From Planctomycetota bacterium (GTDB lineage Bacteria; Planctomycetota; Planctomycetia; Pirellulales; Lacipirellulaceae), in the NCBI GenBank assembly GCA_029781135.1, contig JAKOXH010000008.1:1-33095 (forward strand): a stretch of DNA of 33,095 bases, written 5' to 3'. Each line of letters starts with the position of its first letter. Position 1 is the first letter of the stretch. The translations under genes and the position numbers were made by a program. This document shows, one piece after another, positions 15,543 through 22,861 of this stretch. The notes under the pieces are model-generated. The model made no database searches, was not told the DNA's origin, and saw only the letters and a program-made list of their open reading frames with translations.

Positions 15543-15805
15543 AGGGGCAGTGGCAGCGGTTGTGTGCTGCCGAATGAAAATGGGCGGATGTTAAGCCACT
15601 CATTGGTTGCTCCCCCGATTGCGCAGCATCCCACGCTGGAATTCGCGCCGTACGAAAGTATCGGCCTGTTAGAGTGAGCAGCTTGAGCAAAGTTTGCGGG
15701 TGCTACCAGTGGTAGCGGCGAAGAGCGAGCGGTTTAGCGGCGGCGGCCACGCCGTCCACCCGCCACGGGCCTCGCCACTCGCGCCTCGCAACTCGTAACA
15801 ATTTG
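15543..15805. repeat. Spacer with GGCGGCGG-core repeat, copy 1
   Basis: Positions 15733-15764 carry TTTAGCGGCGGCGGCCACGC followed by CGTCCACCCGCC, found again at 22660, 24422 and 29420. The right side (CGCCTCGCAACTCGTAAC) resembles the text flanking the other copies. Confidence 0.8.
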
Positions 15806-16216
15806 CTACGGACCAGACGCGGGCGGATGGATCGTGAGGACCGCGAGTGCAATGATCACGCCAGCGAAGTTCACAACGAAGATCAGTAGGCCTACGCCCC
15901 AGAGCGTGCGGGTGGGTTCATCGCGGGCAGCGGCGGCTGCTCCTTTGCGGCCGAGGCGGGCGGCGACCACGCCGCAGACCCAGGTCCAATGGAGCATGAT
16001 GTGCAACAGGATCCCGCCAGCGAGTACGGAGAGGAGGCCGAACTGAAAGCGGCTCCATTCCATATACGTGTGTCCCCAGAGCACCCAGCCTTCCGTCTGC
16101 GGCCCCGGCGGAAAGACGAATTCCACAATCGTCGCGCACGTGCACAACAGTACAAAGACAATCAGCAGGCAGACATCCAACCAGAAATTGGCATCTGTGC
16201 GGGTGAGCTTCTTCAT
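15806..16216 (-). CDS. DUF4405-like small membrane protein
   Basis: 136 residues from the ATG at 16214-16216; the frame runs 40 codons further upstream through a palindrome and that part is rejected. Three or four membrane helices are seen: FWLDVCLLIVFVLLCTCATI, FGLLSVLAGGILLHIMLHWT and TLWGVGLLIFVVNFAGVIIA. The pattern WxxxH before helix 2 (WGHTYMEW) and the LLHIMLHWTWV block with two His match DUF4405, a family related to cytochrome b-type membrane proteins. The histidines could bind heme, but this is not shown. It is divergent from a DUF420 gene. Confidence 0.68.
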   Translation of the reverse strand: MKKLTRTDANFWLDVCLLIVFVLLCTCATIVEFVFPPGPQTEGWVLWGHTYMEWSRFQFGLLSVLAGGILLHIMLHWTWVCGVVAARLGRKGAAAAARDEPTRTLWGVGLLIFVVNFAGVIIALAVLTIHPPASGP

Positions 16217-16258
16217 CGGGGGACTATACTGTGTTCGGTGAGAGATGATTCGTTTCTT

Positions 16259-16343
16259 GGGTGCCATGCCCACGGCTCGGCGTGGGCATGTGAATTGCCG
16301 CACCCGCATGGCCACGTCGGCGGCCTCCGTGGCCATGGCACTC
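16259..16343. repeat. Cloverleaf palindrome in the DUF4405/DUF420 divergent spacer
   Basis: Outer arms GTGCCATG (16261-16268) and CATGGCAC (16334-16341) enclose two hairpins: GCCCACG/CGTGGGC (16268-16287) and TGGCCACG/CGTGGCCA (about 16309-16336). The design is the same as copies A and B, but the sequence is different. Confidence 0.75.
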
Positions 16344-16505
16344 GAACTTGTCCCGATCCTTGCCGTGCGAAGTATAAGGTCGAACCGAACCAGTCATCGG
16401 GAGCCGAATCGTTGCCTTGCGGAAATGGAGGACGAAACCGCCTGGCTCTAGGCGGTGGCAGCCTCCTCTTGACCCTCAACGTAACCCTAGCCTATCGTCC
16501 ACTTT

Positions 16506-17000
16506 ATGAACGCCTATGGCTACCCCGGCAGCGACGGATTTCTGGGCACCAGAGCACCGCTCATCATGGATGTGCTCTGCGTCGCGATGCTCGTAGTGCT
16601 CATCGTCCTGGGGTGGAGCGTTTATCAGGTGAAGGTTCATCGCCGTTACACGCTGCACAAATGGACGCAGATTTCATTGGCGACGATTCTGCTCATCCTG
16701 GTAATACTTTTCGAGGCCGATGTGCGCATGCACGGCTGGCAGCAGCGTTCGGCAGGTCAACTTGGCGGACATGCCTCGGCGACTGCTCTGGCGACGCTCT
16801 ACGTCCACTTGGTGTTTGCCATCAGCACAACGATTCTTTGGCCGGTCACGATCGTGCTCGCGCTCCGCAATTTTGCGAATCCAGCGCTGCCCGGTCCGCA
16901 CAGCAAGATCCACGTGCCACTGGCCAGAATCGCGGCGCTCGACATGCTGATCACCTCATTCACTGGTTGGACCTTTTATTGGGTCGCGTTCGTGAGGTGA
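16506..17000 (+). CDS. DUF420 family membrane protein (CtaM/YozB-like)
   Basis: 164 residues with four membrane helices: MDVLCVAMLVVLIVLGWSVY, ISLATILLILVILFEADV, LATLYVHLVFAISTTILWPV and a last one at MLITSFTGWTFYWVAFV. The conserved family histidines are present in HRRYTLHKW, LYVHLVF and HSKIHVPLARIA. DUF420 includes Staphylococcus CtaM, needed for maturation of heme-A cytochrome oxidase, so a role in respiratory oxidase assembly is likely but inferred. No oxidase gene is in the window. There is no Shine-Dalgarno; an ATG at residue 21 would remove an N-terminal segment that is not a helix. Confidence 0.82.
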   Translation: MNAYGYPGSDGFLGTRAPLIMDVLCVAMLVVLIVLGWSVYQVKVHRRYTLHKWTQISLATILLILVILFEADVRMHGWQQRSAGQLGGHASATALATLYVHLVFAISTTILWPVTIVLALRNFANPALPGPHSKIHVPLARIAALDMLITSFTGWTFYWVAFVR

Positions 17001-17070
17001 CTGCTGGAGTTGGGCAGCAGCAATGTTTGGCGGGCGTGCCGTTTTGATAGCTTGCGACGCTTGAGTTTAG

Positions 17071-17169
17071 GGGGTGGCATGCTCTCGCGAAACAGCATCA
17101 TGCCCACGCTCGCGTTCGAGCGTCAATGTTTCGCGTGAGCATGTTTGTGCGAGCGAGGGCATGCCACCC
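17071..17169. repeat. Cloverleaf palindromic repeat, copy B
   Basis: Outer arms GGGTGGCAT (17072-17080) and ATGCCACCC (17161-17169). Inner arms CATGCTCTCGCGAAACA (17078-17094) and TGTTTCGCGTGAGCATG (17127-17143), identical to copy A. It sits between convergent DUF420 and leuA. Confidence 0.88.
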
Positions 17170-17229
17170 AGCGAGTTACAAAAATACCCTCCACCCAGGC
17201 CCTCTCCTGGAAGGAGAGGGAGTAAGATC

Positions 17230-18789
17230 TTATACCATATCTGGCCGTGGACCCGAGGCGGGTTGGCCGCCGCCGGCGGCTGCGCGGTTCACGGCGTTGA
17301 TAAACGCCAGCGTCGCGGCTTCCACGGTATCGGTCGACACGCCACGGCCACGATAGACGCGGCCTTCGTGTTCGACTTCGATCGTCGATTCGCCTTGGGC
17401 ATCTTGGCCGCGGGTGACGCTGTGGACGCGGAAGTCGCGGACGACGACCGAGATGCCGGTGACTTCTTCAATCGCGCGGAAGAGCACATCAAGCGGGCCA
17501 TCGCCGCCCTTGATCGATTTGCTCACCTCCTCGCCGGCACGCTGCAGTTTAACCAGCGCGCTCGGTTCGCCGTTGCTCGCGGCGTGGACCTCGTAGGTGC
17601 CGAGCTTCCACTGGTCCTCGGCCACGTTCATTTGCTTTTCGATGAGTGCGGCGATGTCAGCGTCGTAAACTTCCTTCTTCTTGTCGGCGAGCTTTTTGAA
17701 TTCCTCGAAGACTTCGTGGAGATGGTCGCCCGTGAGGTGATAGCCGAGCGCCTTGGCCCGATCGGCCAGGGCCGCGCGGCCGCTGTGCTTGCCGAGCACG
17801 AGATCGGTTTGCGTGAAGCCGACGTCTTCAGGCCGCATGATTTCGTAGGTCGTGCGTTCTTTGAGCATGCCGTCTTGGTGGATGCCGGCCTCGTGGGCGA
17901 AGGCATTGCGGCCGACGATCGCCTTATTGCGCTGCACTTGCAGGCCGGTGATGTTGGAAAGCAGCCGGCTAGTCGGCACGAGGCGAGTGGTGCGAATGCC
18001 GGTCGTGGTGTGGTAGAAGTCGGAGCGCGTGCGCATGGCCATCACCACTTCCTCGAGCGAGCAATTGCCGGCCCGCTCGCCGATGCCATTGACGGTACAC
18101 TCGATTTGACCGGCACCGTTCTCGACGGCCGCGAGGCTATTGGCCACGGCCAGGCCGAGGTCGTTGTGGCAATGGACGCTGATCACCGCGCGGTCGATAT
18201 TCGGCACGCGGTTGTTGAGATTCTTGATCACGTTGGCGAAGTGCGCCGGGGTGGCGTAGCCCACGGTATCGGGGATATTCACGGTTGTGGCCCCCGCGGC
18301 GATGGCCGCTTCGACGACGTGGCAGAGGAAATCGATCTCGGTGCGAGCGGCATCCTCGGGCGAGAATTCGATGTTGTCGCAATAGCCTTTGGCACGCTTC
18401 ACGCCGTCGATGGCCCGCTGAATAATCTCCTCCTTGCCCATGCGGAGTTTGAATTCGCGATGGATCGCACTCGTGGCGAGGAAAACGTGGATCCGCGCAT
18501 CGGGCGCTCCCTTCAGGGCTTCCCACGCGCGGTCGATATCCTTTTCATTGCAACGGGCCAGGCCGCAGATCGTCGCCCCGCGAACCGTGTGGGCGATTTC
18601 GCGCACGGCTTCGAAGTCGCCGGGCGAGGCGATCGGGAAGCCGGCCTCGATGACATCCACGCCCAGGTCGACCAACGCCTGGGCGACCTCGAGCTTTTCT
18701 TCGAGGTTCATGCTGCAACCGGGCGATTGCTCGCCGTCGCGGAGCGTCGTGTCGAAAATCACAATCGGTCGTGGTTCTGGCGCGGTCAT
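17230..18789 (-). CDS. leuA: 2-isopropylmalate synthase
   Basis: 519 residues from the ATG at 18787-18789. It condenses acetyl-CoA with 2-ketoisovalerate, the first committed step of leucine synthesis, in the cytoplasm. The catalytic TIM barrel (about 8-285) has the family start IVIFDTTLRDGEQSPGCSMN, VNIPDTVGYATPAHF, the metal-binding His pair in VHCHNDLGLAVANSLAAVENG and GNCSLEEVVMAM. The linker carries NAFAHEAGIHQDG. The C-terminal regulatory domain (about 385-510), which binds leucine for feedback inhibition, is complete and ends GRGVSTDTVEAATLAFINAVN. A TTG at 18853-18855 would add 22 residues not seen in the family, so I reject it. No Shine-Dalgarno is obvious. Transcription is very probably controlled by the attenuator just upstream. 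No leuB/C/D is adjacent. Confidence 0.96.
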   Translation of the reverse strand: MTAPEPRPIVIFDTTLRDGEQSPGCSMNLEEKLEVAQALVDLGVDVIEAGFPIASPGDFEAVREIAHTVRGATICGLARCNEKDIDRAWEALKGAPDARIHVFLATSAIHREFKLRMGKEEIIQRAIDGVKRAKGYCDNIEFSPEDAARTEIDFLCHVVEAAIAAGATTVNIPDTVGYATPAHFANVIKNLNNRVPNIDRAVISVHCHNDLGLAVANSLAAVENGAGQIECTVNGIGERAGNCSLEEVVMAMRTRSDFYHTTTGIRTTRLVPTSRLLSNITGLQVQRNKAIVGRNAFAHEAGIHQDGMLKERTTYEIMRPEDVGFTQTDLVLGKHSGRAALADRAKALGYHLTGDHLHEVFEEFKKLADKKKEVYDADIAALIEKQMNVAEDQWKLGTYEVHAASNGEPSALVKLQRAGEEVSKSIKGGDGPLDVLFRAIEEVTGISVVVRDFRVHSVTRGQDAQGESTIEVEHEGRVYRGRGVSTDTVEAATLAFINAVNRAAAGGGQPASGPRPDMV

Positions 18790-18885
18790 GAGAGTGAGTT
18801 GGTTAAAGGAGTTGTGAGCGGAAAAATGAAGTAGTAGTCCAAGTAGCGCCTGCAATAGCCGCGATGCTACGCATCGCCGGCCCCG

Positions 18886-18923
18886 AAAAACAAAAAACCC
18901 CGAAGCCTCGCGGCCTCAGGGTT
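18886..18923 (-). terminator. Attenuator terminator hairpin before leuA
   Basis: On the minus strand, AACCCTGAGGCC and GGCTTCGGGGTT (18896-18923) form a 12-bp stem with two G-U pairs around a GCGA tetraloop, followed directly by TTTTTTGTTTTT (18886-18897). This is a textbook intrinsic terminator, about 97 nt before leuA and after the leader ORF, where only an attenuator makes sense. Confidence 0.93.
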
Positions 18924-18961
18924 CTAATGTATCGTCCAAGTATGTCTGTACGAACCCTAAG
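18915..18961 (-). promoter_or_regulatory. Antiterminator pairing of the leu attenuator
   Basis: CTTAGGGTTC (18952-18961), which includes the leader stop codon TAG, can pair over 10 bp (one G-U) with GAACCCTGAG (18915-18924), the 5' arm of the terminator. The two structures exclude each other. A ribosome finishing the leader covers the first arm and lets the terminator form; one stalled at the leucine codons leaves it free. A further 6-bp pairing, ACCCTA (19002-19007) with TAGGGT (18954-18959), could serve as the 1:2 protector. Confidence 0.85.
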
Positions 18962-19019
18962 CACCGCCGCGGCGGCCGGCTAGCAACAACAAGCCAAGCA
19001 ATAGGGTGAATGCAGACAT
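18957..19019 (-). CDS. leuL: leu operon leader peptide
   Basis: A 20-codon ORF with ATG at 19017-19019 and TAG at 18957-18959: MSAFTLLLGLLLLAGRRGGA. Seven of 20 residues are Leu, at positions 6-8 and 10-13, encoded CTA TTG CTT / TTG TTG TTG CTA. None is CTG or CTC, the codons usually preferred in GC-rich genomes, as expected if slow decoding senses leucyl-tRNA. It lies about 42 nt after the predicted transcription start and ends inside the antiterminator arm. The peptide itself is probably without function. Confidence 0.88.
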   Translation of the reverse strand: MSAFTLLLGLLLLAGRRGGA

Positions 19020-19068
19020 GCGAAATCCAGGGTAAATCGCGGCAAATTTCAGCTTCGCCGGTCGTTCA

Positions 19069-19097
19069 AGTCTAAGTGACAAATTGCAGGCGGTCAA
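19069..19097 (-). promoter_or_regulatory. Sigma-70-type promoter of the leuL-leuA transcript
   Basis: Minus strand: -35 TTGACC (19092-19097), a 17-bp spacer and -10 TAGACT (19069-19074). A start near 19061 would give a leader RNA of about 175 nt to the terminator, normal for amino-acid attenuators. Confidence 0.75.
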
Positions 19098-19209
19098 GGT
19101 TCACCAAGTAATTACGGTTAACTGGTCTCTCAAACTTTAGCCGGAACGACTAACATCAGGCAGTATCTTCCCCCGTAGTTGGACGCTTGCTCGACGAACT
19201 TGACGGGCC

Positions 19210-19446
19210 ATGAGCGGCAATTTCCTCGACATTGTGGATGATCCGTACAACGATCCGGCGGCGAACCGCGCTGGGGCAGGCCGGCGGTTCGTGGGGGTGC
19301 ACTTCACTTGCTGCGACATCTACGCGCGGGTGTACGTCAACCGCGAGGAAACGGCATACGAAGGCAACTGCCCGCGATGCGGCAAGCGCGTGCAGCTGCG
19401 AATTGGCCCCGGCGGCACGGATGCGCGGTTCTTTACCGTGAGTTAA
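19210..19446 (+). CDS. Small zinc-ribbon-like protein
   Basis: 78 residues. Cys pairs are seen at FTCCDIYARVYVNREE and GNCPRCGKRVQLRIG; the second is a clear CxxC knuckle and the first CC could complete a metal site. The middle, VGVHFTCCDIYARVYVN, suggests a small beta-sheet fold. The ATG at 19210 is preceded by GACGGG, a weak ribosome site. It is divergent from the leuA leader with about 110 bp between the two transcripts. I recognise the type as a conserved small planctomycete protein but know no function. Confidence 0.75.
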   Translation: MSGNFLDIVDDPYNDPAANRAGAGRRFVGVHFTCCDIYARVYVNREETAYEGNCPRCGKRVQLRIGPGGTDARFFTVS

Positions 19447-19452
19447 GCCTGC

Positions 19453-19492
19453 GCGGCACTGCCGGGTAAGCCAGCAGTGTCACCCGCATGGT
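19453..19492. repeat. Degenerate MITE-like half element
   Basis: CGGCACTGCCGGGTAAGCCAG followed by CAGTGTCACCCGC matches, in reverse complement, the GGGTGCCACTGCTGGCTTGCC end seen at 4871 and 3308. Confidence 0.6.
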
Positions 19493-19661
19493 GCTGGGGG
19501 CTCGCCTTCGCCGCGACGCCAGACACCCAATATCTCCAATAATGCTGGTGGTTGCCGACGCTGAATTGAGTGGCTAGGCTAGGTTTCGGTTGGCGGGGTT
19601 GTGCGGTCGTCGCGGGTGCGGTGGCCGGCACGGCAAGCATCACGATTTAATGGAGGCGAGC

Positions 19662-20975
19662 ATGTCAATTTCACGTCGGTCCTTCTTAGCATCATCCGCC
19701 GCCGCGATTGTTGCGGCGCGTGGCAGTGTTCGTGCCGCGGCAGCCGATGCCAACAGTCGCATTCGCATGTGCACGATCGGGTTTCACGGTCAGGGCGGAT
19801 CACACATTCGCGACATCCTCAAGATGAAGGATCAGGCCGAGTACGTGGCGTTGTGCGATGTCGACTCGGAGGTGCTTGAGAAAGGCGCCAAGCTCGTCGA
19901 GGAAGCGCAAGGCAAGCGTCCGAAGACATATCGCGATATTCGCGAAGCGCTCAACGACAAGAATATCGACGCGGTGACGATCGCGACGCCGAATCATTGG
20001 CATTCGCTGGCCGCGATTTGGGCCTGCCAGGCGGGCAAGGACGTGTACGTCGAGAAGCCGATGTCGCACAACATTTTCGAAGGGCGGCAAGTGGTGGAAG
20101 CGGCGAAGAAGCATGGCCGCATCGTGCAGCACGGCACGCAGAGCCGGGCGGATGCGCGGCTGATCCGCGATATCAAGTTGATCCACAAGGGCTTCATCGG
20201 CGATATCGTCGAATCGCGCGGCTACGTGTACAAGAACGGCAATCGCGGCGCCATTGGCCACGGCAAACCGGGGCCGGTGCCGTCGAACCTAGATTGGCAA
20301 CTGTGGCAAGGGCCATCGCCCGATCACCCGTTTATGATCAACGTCGATCGCAAGAAGCCGGGGTTGTTCGTGCATTACGATTGGCACTGGTTCTGGGAGT
20401 ACGGCAACGGCGAGATCGGCAACCAGGGTGTGCATCAGATGGATGTCGCCGTGTGGGGCCACAACAAGGGCCTGCCGGTGAGCGTGCACAGTGCCGGTGG
20501 CCGGTTTGGCTTGGGTGACGATGGTCAGACGCCAAACACGCAGGCCACGACGTTCAAGTACGCCGACAATACGATTCTCACGTTCGAAGTGCGGAACTTG
20601 GGTTCGTTCGATGAAGCTGAAGGCGGCAACTGCGGCAACAGCTTTTTCGGCACCAAGGGTTATTATGTGCGTGAGAAGGGCTTCTTCTCGTACGATGGCG
20701 GTAAGCCGATCAAAGTGGAAGAGGCAGTCGAGGACAAAGGCAGCAAGTGGAACTACTTCTTCCGCGCGATTCGTTCGCGGAAGCAGGAGGATATGTCGGT
20801 CACCACGCTCGACGCCCACCGCTCGTGCATCCATTGCCACTTGGGCAACATCGCGTTCCGCGTCGGCCATTCGCTCGGGTTCGATCCGGATGCCGAGCGG
20901 TTCCACGACGAGAAAGCCAACAAATACTTGTCGCGCGAATACCGCAGCGGCTTCGAAGTGCCGAAGTTGGCCTAG
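19662..20975 (+). CDS. Tat-exported Gfo/Idh/MocA family oxidoreductase
   Basis: 437 residues from the ATG at 19662, chosen because GGAGG lies 5 nt before it and the protein then starts with a twin-arginine signal (MSISRRSFLASSAAAIVAARG). The Rossmann domain has MCTIGFHGQGGSHIRDIL, a relaxed G-x-x-G-x-G-G nucleotide loop, then ALCDVDSEVL and AVTIATPNHWHSLAA. The family EKP motif is intact (VYVEKPMSHN). The C-terminal alpha/beta domain has GEIGNQGVHQMDVAVWGHN, carrying the catalytic-type His. The enzyme probably oxidises or isomerises a sugar using NAD(P) carried folded through the Tat pore. The substrate is unknown. It converges on the GDPD gene. Confidence 0.92.
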   Translation: MSISRRSFLASSAAAIVAARGSVRAAAADANSRIRMCTIGFHGQGGSHIRDILKMKDQAEYVALCDVDSEVLEKGAKLVEEAQGKRPKTYRDIREALNDKNIDAVTIATPNHWHSLAAIWACQAGKDVYVEKPMSHNIFEGRQVVEAAKKHGRIVQHGTQSRADARLIRDIKLIHKGFIGDIVESRGYVYKNGNRGAIGHGKPGPVPSNLDWQLWQGPSPDHPFMINVDRKKPGLFVHYDWHWFWEYGNGEIGNQGVHQMDVAVWGHNKGLPVSVHSAGGRFGLGDDGQTPNTQATTFKYADNTILTFEVRNLGSFDEAEGGNCGNSFFGTKGYYVREKGFFSYDGGKPIKVEEAVEDKGSKWNYFFRAIRSRKQEDMSVTTLDAHRSCIHCHLGNIAFRVGHSLGFDPDAERFHDEKANKYLSREYRSGFEVPKLA

Positions 20976-21002
20976 AGACGACATTGGCCGAATTGTCGCC
21001 AG

Positions 21003-21073
21003 CCCCCGGCTCTGCCGGGGGTTGAAGTGATATCATAACCGGCACTCACCGAACCCCCCGGCAAAGCCGGGGG
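21003..21073. repeat. Twin CCCCCGGC/GCCGGGGG hairpins between convergent genes
   Basis: Hairpin 21003-21021 (8-bp stem, TCT loop) and hairpin 21055-21073 (8-bp stem, AAA loop) are also inverted copies of each other. They lie between the convergent 19662 and 21089 genes. They could end transcription from both sides but lack U-tracts. Confidence 0.8.
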
Positions 21074-21088
21074 CTATTTGCCGCGGCT

Positions 21089-22630
21089 TCACTTCGCTGC
21101 TTCGAGTTCGATGGCACGGAGGACTCGCAGAGGGTAATCGGTCTGGATAACGTCGATGCCCCAACCGATTGCCTGGCGGTAGTCCTTGACCGTTTCATGA
21201 TTGCCGAGCGCATCGGAGAAGACTTTCGCGCCGACGGCGTGGCAGCGGGCGATGAGGTCTTTCGAAAGAATCGACCAATCAGTGTCGAAGCCATAGGGCT
21301 TGTATTTCGCGAGCGTTTCAACCTCCTTGGGGTCGCCCAGCGGCAGGAGCATTCGCACGGCCGGCTCGATGGCCTTCAGCCGCTCACCGTACCCGGGCGA
21401 TTGATACACCACGTGCCGCTCGAGCAGGTGGTGCCGGTGAATGGCCGCGGCGAGCGCCGCGGGGGCGATGTCCTTGGAGTCGAGATAAGCGGACGACCGG
21501 TCGCCGTACGCGGTCAATGCTTCATCGAATTGCGGCACGCGCGTGCCGACGAATTCCTTGCCGAACCAACTGCCGCAATCGAGTTGGGCGATGGCCGCGG
21601 CCGTTTGCTGTTTGAGGGGCCCTTTGCCATTGGTCGTGCGATTCAGATTGCCGTCGTGCAGTAACATGAACTGGCCATCGCTCGTGGTACGGATGTCGAT
21701 CTCAATGTAGTTGGCCCCCAGGTTGGCGGCCGTGCGGATCGCCGCCAGCGTATTTTCGGGGGCATAGCGGTTTGCTCCGCGGTGGCAGGCGAACTGCACC
21801 GGGAAACGGCCGATACGTTGGCGGACTTCGGTGAAGCGGACGCCGGCGGGGTCATCGGTTTGCAGCCAGTCGACGCCAGCCTCGATCACGTGCGTCCACA
21901 CGGTCGGGTTATCCCACTGCTTGCCCAGGACCTTGGCTTCCACCTTGATGCCGTGCTTGTGAAATTGCCGGCACAAATCGGGTGTGACATCCGCGGCATC
22001 GAGTTCGACCGCTGCGGGGTTGACTTGCTTGATGAATCGTTCGACCGCCGTTTCACGCGGATGGTATTTGGTCATTGTCGCGATCGAGTCGCCAACGGCA
22101 GCGTGAACCTTGGCGAGCATCGCGAGATCGCCATATACGACAACTTGCGACTCCATCTTGGCCTCGCGAATCTGCTTAACGAGCAGTTCCGGGTCAACCT
22201 GTTTGCAGTCGAGATACAGATTCACTTTGCCCTTGGCGGCGGCGAGCACTTCGGGCAGCGATTGCAGGCGCTGGCCAGCGAAGCGGGGTGCGAACCATTT
22301 GCCGGCGTCCAGTTGTTTAAGCTCGGCGAGCGTGAGGTCGGCGACACGTCCGTGGCCGCTGGTCGTGCCGTCGACCGTGTTGCTGTGGATGACCACATGC
22401 TGACCGTCTTTGGTAAGCCGCACATCGACTTCCGCCCATTCGATGAAATCCCCAGCACAGCCGAGCACCGCTTGCAGGCTGTTCTCGGGGGCGAGCATCG
22501 CGAGGCCGCGGTGGGCCATGACCTGCACGGTTCTCGCAGGCTCGACCGGCTCGAAGAACTTGAAATGCGGTTGGGCAAAGGCCGGTGTGGCAGCGACAAG
22601 CGTGACGGTGATGATGTGAGTGAGGTTCAT
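21089..22630 (-). CDS. Exported protein with two tandem glycerophosphodiester phosphodiesterase (GDPD) domains
   Basis: 513 residues, about twice a single GDPD. A signal peptide (MNLTHIITVTLVAATPAFA) is followed by domain 1 (about 34-275): QVMAHRGLAMLAPENSLQA, the metal-binding pair WAEVDVRLTKDG and VVIHSNTVDGTTSG. Domain 2 (about 278-510) has the canonical versions FACHRGANRYAPENTLAA, YIEIDIRTTSDG and MLLHDGNLNRTTNG. Domain 1 thus keeps HRG, the two acidic metal ligands and the second His, but changes the usual HD...R-T-T to HS...G-T-T. It would hydrolyse glycerophosphodiesters outside the cytoplasm to supply phosphate or glycerol 3-phosphate. Domain 1 may have other specificity or reduced activity. 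Confidence 0.93.
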   Translation of the reverse strand: MNLTHIITVTLVAATPAFAQPHFKFFEPVEPARTVQVMAHRGLAMLAPENSLQAVLGCAGDFIEWAEVDVRLTKDGQHVVIHSNTVDGTTSGHGRVADLTLAELKQLDAGKWFAPRFAGQRLQSLPEVLAAAKGKVNLYLDCKQVDPELLVKQIREAKMESQVVVYGDLAMLAKVHAAVGDSIATMTKYHPRETAVERFIKQVNPAAVELDAADVTPDLCRQFHKHGIKVEAKVLGKQWDNPTVWTHVIEAGVDWLQTDDPAGVRFTEVRQRIGRFPVQFACHRGANRYAPENTLAAIRTAANLGANYIEIDIRTTSDGQFMLLHDGNLNRTTNGKGPLKQQTAAAIAQLDCGSWFGKEFVGTRVPQFDEALTAYGDRSSAYLDSKDIAPAALAAAIHRHHLLERHVVYQSPGYGERLKAIEPAVRMLLPLGDPKEVETLAKYKPYGFDTDWSILSKDLIARCHAVGAKVFSDALGNHETVKDYRQAIGWGIDVIQTDYPLRVLRAIELEAAK

Positions 22631-22659
22631 GCGAGGTTGAGGGGTGAGGGGTCAGGGGT

Positions 22660-22691
22660 TTTAGCGGCGGCGGCCACGCCGTCCACCCGCC
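22660..22691. repeat. GGCGGCGG-core repeat, copy 2
   Basis: TTTAGCGGCGGCGGCCACGC followed by CGTCCACCCGCC, identical to copy 1, preceded by a GGGGTGAGGGGTCAGGGG tract as in copy 4. Confidence 0.85.
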
Positions 22692-22740
22692 AAGGGCGTC
22701 GCCGGTTGGTGGGAGTTGCGCAGCAACTCGCCCGCGCACA

Positions 22741-22861
22741 GGTGCCACTGCTAACTTGTTAGCAGTGCCGTGTTTGGCGTTCAGCTTGTGGATCGCACCA
22801 GTTGGCGGCTGCGAGCGGGTCGTCGGCAATCGCACTGCTGGACGAGCCCGCAGTCGCACCC
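22741..22861. repeat. MITE-like element, copy B (inverted)
   Basis: 121 bp. It starts GGTGCCACTGCTAAC and has the same 10-bp hairpin (22746-22767) as copy A. GTTCAGCTTGTGG and CGGCAATCGCACTGCTGGA are the reverse complement of internal words of copy A. It ends GCAGTCGCACCC, a decayed terminal repeat. Confidence 0.82.

Noticed and set aside
17074..18834. 586-codon plus-strand open frame
   Set aside because: Antisense to leuA, whose motifs are unmistakable; it starts inside a repeat palindrome.
18790..18855. Longer LeuA starting at TTG 18853-18855
   Set aside because: The 22 extra residues are outside the family; the ATG at 18787-18789 gives the normal IVIFDTTLRDG start.
21003..21073. Bidirectional intrinsic terminator
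   Set aside because: Stems are strong but no U-tract follows on either strand; kept as a repeat pair instead.
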